From the NCBI RefSeq assembly GCF_034932365.1, contig NZ_JAYGHR010000061.1, forward strand, positions 186,001 through 250,000: a stretch of 64,000 nucleotides of DNA. The letters are read 5' to 3'. The DNA is from Capilliphycus robustus. GTDB lineage: Bacteria > Cyanobacteriota > Cyanobacteriia > Cyanobacteriales > Microcoleaceae. Position numbers and translations under genes: made by a program. Of this stretch, positions 25,644 to 33,600 are shown piece after piece. Numbering within the stretch: the stretch's first letter is position 1; every line of letters begins with the position of its first letter. The notes under the pieces are model-generated. The model was not told the origin of the DNA, did not search any database, and was given only the letters and a program-made list of their open reading frames with translations.

Positions 25644-28600
25644 ATGACCACTCTAACCGGAATCCAAATAGAAGGAAATTTAATCGCCCTTGATTTGACA
25701 ATTGATATTGTCTCAGGGAGTTTTAAGGGTCAGTTACCTGAAAATTTTGGCTTAACTGGGAGCCAGAAATTAGAAGATGAAATTGCGTTTGCTTGGGGAG
25801 AAACGAAGGATTTATGGAATATTTTTCAACGCCGTTTAAGCCGAGATGAAACAGACAGCGCTACCAGTATCACCCGTGAATATTGGGCAGTTCCGTTATT
25901 AAAGTTGTTGGGATATAACCCGATTTATCAACCGAAAGCTGAAATTGTTGATGAACAAACTTTTGCGATTTCCCATCGGGTTGAGGAGGGAGAAAATCAA
26001 CCGCCCATTCACATTATTGGCTGTCGGACTACTTTAGAAAAACGTCCCCCCTCTGGGACTCCTCGACTCTCCGCCCATGCGTTAATGCAAGAATATTTAA
26101 ACCGTACAGAGCATTTATGGGGTATTGTTACCAATGGGTTACGCTGGCGACTGTTGCGAGATTGTTCTTTAATGACTCGTTTAACTTATATTGAGTTTGA
26201 TTTAGAACAAATTCTCAATGGGGAAAATTTTGCAGAATTTGGGATATTTTATCGATTATTTCACCGGACAAGATTACCCCAAGGAATTGAGGATACAGAT
26301 GAATGTTTATTGGAGTTTTATCACCAGGAAACCTTACAGCAAGGGGGACGAGTTCGGGATAGGTTACGGGATGGGGTTGAACGGGCAATTGTGCGGTTAG
26401 GAACGGGTTTTTTACAAAATACCAAAAACCAACAAATTCGGCAATTAATCACAGAACAACAGTTAACCGCTAAAGAATTTTATCGATTATTATTGTTTCT
26501 AATTTATCGGTTATTATTTTTGATGGTCGCAGAATCCCGTAATTTATTATTGGCGGGAGAAGATGCAGAAAAAGTGAGAATTTATCGAGAATATTATAGC
26601 ATAGAACGGTTAAGAGCATTAGCAGAACGTCCGAGTTATCGCCGCGAAGGATTTCAGGATATTTGGCAAGGTTTAACCGTGACTTTTGCCTTATTTAATG
26701 AAAATTGGCGGGGTGAGGTGTTAGGGTTATCGCCGTTGAATGGGGATTTATTTGGCGAGAAAACGTTAAAACTTTTAGAAGGATGTGGGATTGATAATCA
26801 TGATTTATTGATGTCAATTCGGGAGTTATCTTTATATGAAAATAAAGGACAGTTGCGACGGGTGAATTATGGGGCGTTGGATGTAGAAGAATTGGGGAGT
26901 GTGTATGAAAGTTTATTGGATTTTACGCCGCAATTTAGACAACAAAATGGCGTGTATGAGTTTCTGTTGGTGATCGGAAGCGATCGCAAAACGACGGGTT
27001 CCTATTATACACCACCTGAGTTAGTCGCACAACTCATTAAAAGTGCTTTAGAACCTGTAATTGAGGAAAAGTTACGGGAGTCAGAAAAAGGAAGATTAGA
27101 ACAAGCTTTATTAAGTTTAAAAGTCTGTGACCCCGCTTGTGGTTCGGGTCATTTTTTGTTAGCTGCGGCGAGAAGAATTGGTAAGGAATTAGCTATCATT
27201 AGAACAGGTGAACCTCAGCCTGCACCAGAAGCATTAAGACAGGCGATTAGAGATGTTGTTCAACATTGTATTTATGGGGTAGATTTCAACCCGTTGGCGG
27301 TGGATTTATGCAAGGTGGCGTTATGGATAGAAGGGTTTTGTCGGGGTTTACCTTTGAACTTTTTAGACCATAGAATTAAGTGTGGGAATTCCTTAGTGGG
27401 GGTGTTGGATATTTCCTGTTTAGATGAGGGGATACCGGATGATGCTTTTAAAGCGGTGACGGGGGATGATAAAAAGTTGGCGACTTTATTTAAAAATCGG
27501 AATAAAAAAGAGAAGAAAAATATAGAAGTGGGTCAAGGGTCGTTGAATTTTGTTGACGTGGAAGCTGAACGGAGTCAATATATAGAAAAATGGCGAGAGT
27601 TTGCGGAAATATCGGAAACAACTCCGAAGGAAATTAAGCAAAAACAAAGCCAATATCAACAAAACCATAGTGAAAATAATACAGGGTGGTGGCGTGATTA
27701 TTCGGCGTGTAATTTATGGACGGCTGCGTTTTTTACACCCTTAACAGAACAGAATTTACAGCTATTACCGACAACGGAAGCGTTAAAACAGTTATTAGGT
27801 GGAAATCCCGTTACAAAACAATTAGTTGATGCTGCAAACAAGTTAGCAGAAGAAAAGCGGTTTTTTCATTGGTCTGTGGAGTTTCCTGATGTGTTTGATC
27901 CCCCCCAACCCCCCTTGCTAAGGGGGGAGCAAACTATTTCCCCCTTTACTAAGGGAGGATTAAGGGGGGATCTAGGCGGGTTTGATTGTGTTTTGGGTAA
28001 TCCTCCTTGGGAACGAATTAAATTACAGGAAAAGGAGTTTTTTGCTGCTAAAAGTGCTGATATTGCTAACGCACAAAATAAGGCGGCGAGAGAGAAGTTA
28101 ATTAAGCTGTTATCTCAAACGAATCCTGAGTTATTACAGGAGTTTCAAGCGGCGAAACATGATGCTGAAGCACAAGGTAAGTTTATTCGGGAGTCGGGAC
28201 GGTTTCCTTTAACTGCTGTGGGAGATATTAACACTTATGCGGTATTTGCTGAAACTACGAGAAAGTTAATTTCTTCTCAGGGGAGAGTTGGGGTAATTGT
28301 GCAAAGTGGTATTGCAACAGATGATACTAGCAAGTATTTTTTTGGAGATCTAATCAAAACTCAAAATCTAGTTTCTTTCTTTGATTTTGTTAATCTTGAA
28401 GGAATTTTTGAGGGTATTCATCGCACACACCCACACTTTTGTGCATTAACGATGACAAAACAAAAATCTACTGCAAATATTGAATTTTCTTTCTATTTAA
28501 CTAGACCATCACATCTGAATGACCAGGAAAGAAGATTTACTCTTGCACCCCAAGATATTGCGTTAATTAATCCGAATACTTTAACTTGTCCAGTTTTTAG

Positions 28601-29552
28601 AACTCGTCAAGATGCAGAATTAACTAAAAAAATCTATCAAAATGTGCCTGTTTTAGAAAATGAAGAAACGGGAGTTAACCCTTGGGGGATTTCATTTATG
28701 GCAATGTTTCACATGGCAAATGATAGTGGTTTATTTAAAAATGAAGTGAGTGATGGTTTAATACCATTATATGAAGCAAAAATGTTTCATCAATTTAATC
28801 ATCGTTGGGCGACTTATATCGATGATAATAATAATCGTGATGTCACGGACTTAGAACGGCGCGATCCTGATTTTACGATTAATCCTCGTTATTGGGTAAA
28901 TAAAAAGGAAGTTGAAAATAAGTTAGCGCAAAAGTGGGATAAAAAATGGTTGCTAGGATGGAGAGATATTACTAATGCAACTAATGAACGTACAGCAATA
29001 TTTAGTTTATTACCGAGAGTTGCGGTAGGTAATAATGCTCCGTTAATTATTATAGAAAAAAATAAAGCTATTTTAGCTACTTGTTTAGTTGCAAATTTTA
29101 GCAGTTTGACTTTTGATTTTGTAACTCGTCACAAAGTAGGTGGAACACACATGAATTTTTTCATTGTCAAACAACTTCCCGTTATCCCTCCCGACTGGTA
29201 CACCCCAGAAGATATCGAATTTATCAGCAGTCGAGTCCTTGAACTCGTTTACACTGCTTATGATATGAAACTCTTTGCAGAAGATATGGGATATGACGGA
29301 GAACCGTTTATTTGGGATGAAGAAAGACGCGCTATATTAAGAGCGGAACTCGATGCTAAATATGCCAAATTATACGGTTTAACCCGTGATGAACTGCGTT
29401 ATATATTAGATCCTGCGGATGTTTATGGTGCTGAATTTCCCAGTGAAACTTTCCGTGTTCTTAAAAATAACGAGATGAGGAAATATGGAGAATATCGCAC
29501 CCAAAGATTAGTATTGGAGGCTTGGGATAGGATGGGATATGTACGGACATAA
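25644..29552 (+). CDS. drmMI-like: DrmMI-like N6-adenine DNA methyltransferase, C-terminus extended by a REP
   Basis: 1302 residues. A PD-(D/E)XK-like N-terminal region (about 70-220) is followed by the Eco57I-type methylase: motif I VCDPACGSGHFLL near 493, motif IV GNPPWERI near 784, and a target-recognition C-terminus (KLYGLTRDELRYILDPADVY). Such enzymes mark host DNA for class 1 DISARM-like systems. Two oddities: a repeat at 27897-27980 adds about 28 residues (including PPLLRGEQTISPF and GGLRGDLGG) just before motif IV, and the last three codons plus stop come from a REP. The likely ancestral end (EAWDRMGY, stop) survives 150 bp downstream. Both insertions are in frame, so the enzyme is probably still made. 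Confidence 0.88.
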   Translation: MTTLTGIQIEGNLIALDLTIDIVSGSFKGQLPENFGLTGSQKLEDEIAFAWGETKDLWNIFQRRLSRDETDSATSITREYWAVPLLKLLGYNPIYQPKAEIVDEQTFAISHRVEEGENQPPIHIIGCRTTLEKRPPSGTPRLSAHALMQEYLNRTEHLWGIVTNGLRWRLLRDCSLMTRLTYIEFDLEQILNGENFAEFGIFYRLFHRTRLPQGIEDTDECLLEFYHQETLQQGGRVRDRLRDGVERAIVRLGTGFLQNTKNQQIRQLITEQQLTAKEFYRLLLFLIYRLLFLMVAESRNLLLAGEDAEKVRIYREYYSIERLRALAERPSYRREGFQDIWQGLTVTFALFNENWRGEVLGLSPLNGDLFGEKTLKLLEGCGIDNHDLLMSIRELSLYENKGQLRRVNYGALDVEELGSVYESLLDFTPQFRQQNGVYEFLLVIGSDRKTTGSYYTPPELVAQLIKSALEPVIEEKLRESEKGRLEQALLSLKVCDPACGSGHFLLAAARRIGKELAIIRTGEPQPAPEALRQAIRDVVQHCIYGVDFNPLAVDLCKVALWIEGFCRGLPLNFLDHRIKCGNSLVGVLDISCLDEGIPDDAFKAVTGDDKKLATLFKNRNKKEKKNIEVGQGSLNFVDVEAERSQYIEKWREFAEISETTPKEIKQKQSQYQQNHSENNTGWWRDYSACNLWTAAFFTPLTEQNLQLLPTTEALKQLLGGNPVTKQLVDAANKLAEEKRFFHWSVEFPDVFDPPQPPLLRGEQTISPFTKGGLRGDLGGFDCVLGNPPWERIKLQEKEFFAAKSADIANAQNKAAREKLIKLLSQTNPELLQEFQAAKHDAEAQGKFIRESGRFPLTAVGDINTYAVFAETTRKLISSQGRVGVIVQSGIATDDTSKYFFGDLIKTQNLVSFFDFVNLEGIFEGIHRTHPHFCALTMTKQKSTANIEFSFYLTRPSHLNDQERRFTLAPQDIALINPNTLTCPVFRTRQDAELTKKIYQNVPVLENEETGVNPWGISFMAMFHMANDSGLFKNEVSDGLIPLYEAKMFHQFNHRWATYIDDNNNRDVTDLERRDPDFTINPRYWVNKKEVENKLAQKWDKKWLLGWRDITNATNERTAIFSLLPRVAVGNNAPLIIIEKNKAILATCLVANFSSLTFDFVTRHKVGGTHMNFFIVKQLPVIPPDWYTPEDIEFISSRVLELVYTAYDMKLFAEDMGYDGEPFIWDEERRAILRAELDAKYAKLYGLTRDELRYILDPADVYGAEFPSETFRVLKNNEMRKYGEYRTQRLVLEAWDRMGYVRT
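27897..27980 (+). repeat. in-frame GC-rich palindromic repeat inside the methylase gene
   Basis: GATCCCCCCCAACCCCCC near the left end faces AAGGGGGGATC near the right end, with inner CCCCCTTTACTAAGGGAGG palindromes. It encodes Pro/Gly/Leu-rich text (PPQPPLLRGEQ and FTKGGLRGDLGG) typical of the interspersed coding palindromes of cyanobacteria. The frame is kept on both sides. Confidence 0.8.
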
Positions 29553-29760
29553 TATTATTATGTACGGACATAATATATTATGTCCGTACTATCATCATAA
29601 TGTTATGTCCGTACTATCATCATAATGTTATGTCCGTACTATCATCATAATGTTATGTCCGTACTGGAGGCTTGGGATAGGATGGGATATTAATATTGTA
29701 CGGACATAATTAATATTGTACGGACATAACAATGTTATGTCCGTACGGACGGAGAATGAT
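29538..29760. repeat. left REP array of the RAYT element
   Basis: Palindromic GTACGGACATAA/TTATGTCCGTAC arms recur many times. Four units of TGTCCGTAC plus ATCATCATAATG spacer begin at 29581, 29606, 29631 and 29656, a 25-bp period. Sequence 29515-29540 (end of the methylase gene) is repeated at 29665-29690, exactly 150 bp away. Confidence 0.92.
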
Positions 29761-29764
29761 CAAA

Positions 29765-30328
29765 TCAAAAAGGCAAATCCAATAAAATCACATAATCTTT
29801 AGGCTTTTTAGGCTTATATTCATCTTCATCCCATTTTAAAGGATTTTCTTGAATATATTTCCTAATATTATATAAAGCCTTTTCATCCCTAATGATATGC
29901 TCATAAAAACGCCCATGCCAAACTAAAGAAACACCTTTAACATTACAAATTTCATTAATTCTTTTTGTTACCGATGCTTTATAAGAGCGGATAATACTAG
30001 AAATTGAACCTTTAACAATATTACCAAATCTTCTATCTTTATCTAGGGTTTCTGGTGCTGATAAAATCCATAAAATACCATGAACATGATTTGGCATAAT
30101 CACAAATTCATCTAAGCCAATATAATCAAAATGTTGAGGAATTTCTAACCAACAATGACAAGCGATCGCTCCTAAATGGTTAAGATACATTTTACCGTTT
30201 TTGATATCACCGAAAATACATTGATTTTGTTTGGTAGAGATGGTGATAAAATAAGCAGATTCTTGAGTATAATCAAAATATTTTAAACGTAAAGTTTTGC
30301 GATGTGGTAAATTAAAAAAATTGGGCAT
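29765..30328 (-). mobile_element. REP-associated tyrosine transposase (RAYT), Y1/HUH family
   Basis: 187 residues, opposite to the defence operon. The single-domain Y1 transposase features are present: FITISTKQNQCIFG near the start, the HUH motif in EFVIMPNHVHGI (about 73-84) and the catalytic Tyr in YNIRKYIQENPL near 155-166. RAYTs nick single-stranded DNA at REP hairpins and are domesticated relatives of IS200/IS605 transposases. Both flanks hold palindromic GGACATAA repeats, which are presumably its substrates. The gene looks intact. It sits between the methylase and the giant helicase gene. Confidence 0.93.
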
Positions 30329-30339
30329 AATCTATAATA

Positions 30340-30602
30340 GGGTATGGTACGGTATGGACATAATAATATTATGTCCGTACATAATATTATTATGTATGTA
30401 TGGACATAATAATATTATGTATGTATGGACATAACAATATTATGTATGTATGGACATAACAATGTTATGTATGTATGGACATAACAATATTATGTATGTA
30501 TGGACATAATAATATTATGTATGTATGGACATAACAATGTTATGTATGTATGGACATAACAATGTTATGTATGTATGGACATAACAATGTTATGTCCGTA
30601 CA
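30340..30602. repeat. right REP array, 25-bp tandem units
   Basis: GGACATAA begins at 30356, then at 30402, 30427, 30452, 30477, 30502, 30527, 30552 and 30577, a strict 25-bp period. Units alternate ATAATAT and ACAATGT cores, each nearly palindromic, with GTATGTAT spacers. The outermost copies carry full ATGTCCGTAC arms. No spacers of a CRISPR kind are present. Confidence 0.92.
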
Positions 30603-30635
30603 GAACTTTGATCATTTTAAATTGAGAAAATTCCC

Positions 30636-33600
30636 ATGAAAATCCCCATCAAACTTAACGATTTATTACAGCAACCCCTAGTTGCTATCTCAGCCACTAG
30701 CCCTTTAATCGGTTTAAAAACAGTACAATTAGATTGTAGCGAAGTCGAAAGCTTAACCGATGAACAATTAGAAGCCTTATTTTCTAATATTCCTGAAGAA
30801 TGGGGATGTGTTGAACTTAGCGAAGTTTTTGATAGCGACACTTTAACCGAAAGTTTTGCCAAACAACTCGTTAATTATGTTAACCAGCGTTTAGGTGTAT
30901 CCGAAGATTCAACCCCAGCATTACACCCGGAAACCGATACCGACACAATAACTGTAAACTCATCAACCCATTTAGATATTTTTGAACTGCGAAATGAAGT
31001 CATTTCCGACTATCGAAATTATATTGAAAGCTTCTTAAAAATTAAAGATAACCGCATCAAAACCTTTGTAAAAGCCGAACTAGATAAAGGTCAGCTTTGG
31101 CAAGATCCCCTAGTTCAAATTAATCCCGCCTATAAAAAAAGTGCCAGTATTGAAACCTTAATTCAACAGAATATTTTACATCCCGACTGCAAACGCTATT
31201 TTACCAATTATACATTTTATTATCATCAAGAACAAGCCTTTCGCCGTGCCGTAAAAAATACTCCCTATGTGTTAACAACCGGAACAGGTTCGGGGAAAAG
31301 TTTAACCTATGTTGTCCCCATTATTAACGATTTATTGCAGAATCCCAACCTAAAAGGAGTGAGGGCAATTTTAGTTTATCCGATGAACGCCCTCATCAAC
31401 TCCCAAGCAAAAGAATTTGATAAATTTTTAGAAAAGGTTCCCAACTGTTTTATCACCTACAAAAAATACACAGGTCAAGAAAGTCTTCAGGAAAAAACAT
31501 CAATTCAAAACAATCCCCCGCATATTCTACTCACCAATTATGTGATGTTAGAATTAATGTTAACTCGGATTTATGAAAACACCTTAGTCGCTTCGCCGGA
31601 ATTAAAATTCTTAGTCTTAGATGAACTGCATACCTATCGGGGAAGACAGGGTGCGGATGTTGCAGTTCTTATTAGAAAACTCCGCCAACGTTGCGGTCAA
31701 AATTTACTTTGTATTGGTACTTCTGCTACCATGTCCAGCGAAGGAAACCGCAGTAACCGACGTCAAACTGTTGCGGAAGTGGCGAGTAAATTATTTGGGG
31801 TCGAAGTTCAACCGGATAATGTTATTGATGAAACTCTAGAAAAAGCCATTCAACGTCCTTATCCAACCCCCCAAGAATTGCAAACTGCGATAACAAACGG
31901 GTTTCCCCCAGAAAATGAACGCACCAAAGAAAACTTTCAACAGCATCCCCTCAGCGCTTGGATAGAAATGCAGTTAGGACTCAAAGAAGAAGACGGTCAT
32001 TTAATGCGGCGAACTCCCACTTCTCTACAAGCAGGCGCCGAACAACTCTCGGAGGAAATTGGGTTATCTCCCGAAACCTGTCTCGATACCCTTCAACAAA
32101 TGTTGTTATGGGGAAGTCGCACCAAAGGAATGGCGTTTCGACTCCATCAGTTTGTTTCTCAGGGGGGAAGTGTTTACGCGACTTTAGAATCAAAAAATCA
32201 ACGCTTTCTTACCTTAGAAGGGCAGTATTCTACCACCAACAACCGCTTACTGTATCCGTTGGTATTCTGTCGGGAATGCGGTCAGGAATATTATGGGGTT
32301 CGCTACGACCAAAACAGCTATAAAGTAACTCCGTTATTACCCACAAGTATCGAAACCGAAATTGATAGCGATATTCAAGAAGGTTATCTGGTTATTGATG
32401 AAGATGGACTTTGGACTTCCGACGATGAAGACCGTTTACCGGATACTTGGTTTAAATATACCAAACGCAGAGGACGGGAAGCGAAAAAAGAGTATCAACG
32501 GTTTATCCCCCAAAAATTATTTGTGTTTTCTGATGGACGTGTTAGCCAGTGGGGAACCGCCACCGAGTCGGAACGTCCGACCCCCTGCTGGTTTATTCCC
32601 AAACCCTTTTTAACCTGTTTAAACTGTGGAATTGTTTATGACCGCAAAAAGAATGAATTTAGTAAGTTATCTCGCCTCAGTTCGGAAGGGCGCAGTACCG
32701 CCACAACGTTATTATGTTTGTCAACCGTTAGCCGCTTGAAAGCTTGTTCTGCGGTGGAAGAAGATGCGGCTAAAATATTGAGTTTTACCGATAACCGTCA
32801 GGATGCGTCATTGCAAGCCGGACACTTTAATGATTTTGTACAAACGAGTTTTTTAAGGTCGAGTTTATACGGCGCGTTGAAAACCAATCAAGTTTTAACT
32901 CATCCAAATTTAGCCTTAGAAGTGGTTAAAAAGATGGGGCTAACCCAGGAAGATTATGCTCAACAGGTCGCCAATTTTGGGATCGGAAAAAAGCGCAATG
33001 AAGAGGCGTTTCTGCATTTCATTGAATATCGTCTTTATGAAGATTTGCGTCGGGGGTGGCGAATTGTTCAACCCAATTTAGAACAGTGTGGGTTATTGGA
33101 AATAGAATACAATGATTTAAAACTCTGTTGTCAGAACACTCAAGTGTGGCAAAAATACCCCCATCCAATTTTATTAAGAGCAACACCCAAACAGCGTTTT
33201 GATGCAGTCAAAGTATTACTTGACCAGTTGCGAAAAGATTTAGTTATTGATGCAAATTTGTTGCAACCCCAAGAAATTGAAAAGTTTAAACGGGATGTGA
33301 ATCAAGCTCTCAAAGACCCCTGGACAATTGACACCGATCAAGTCTTACCTCAAGCACAAACCGCTTCATTTGTTCAGGGAAATAGTCGTCAAAAACATCA
33401 GGCAAAATTAAAACTGACGGTGGGGAGTAAAATCGGGCGTTTTCTTCGTTCTGAACGGGCTTGGCTCTGGTTGAACCAACCGCTATCCGAATCTGATTAT
33501 AACATATTAATTAAAGCTTTGGTTGATATTCTCTGCGATTCTGGTTATCTCAAAAAAGATGGGGCAGAAGTACAGTTGCGGGTTGATTGTATGAGGTGGA

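Noticed and set aside
30402..30601. CRISPR-like regular array
   Set aside because: The period is 25 bp with no variable spacers; units are palindromic GGACATAA REPs beside a RAYT and there are no cas genes.
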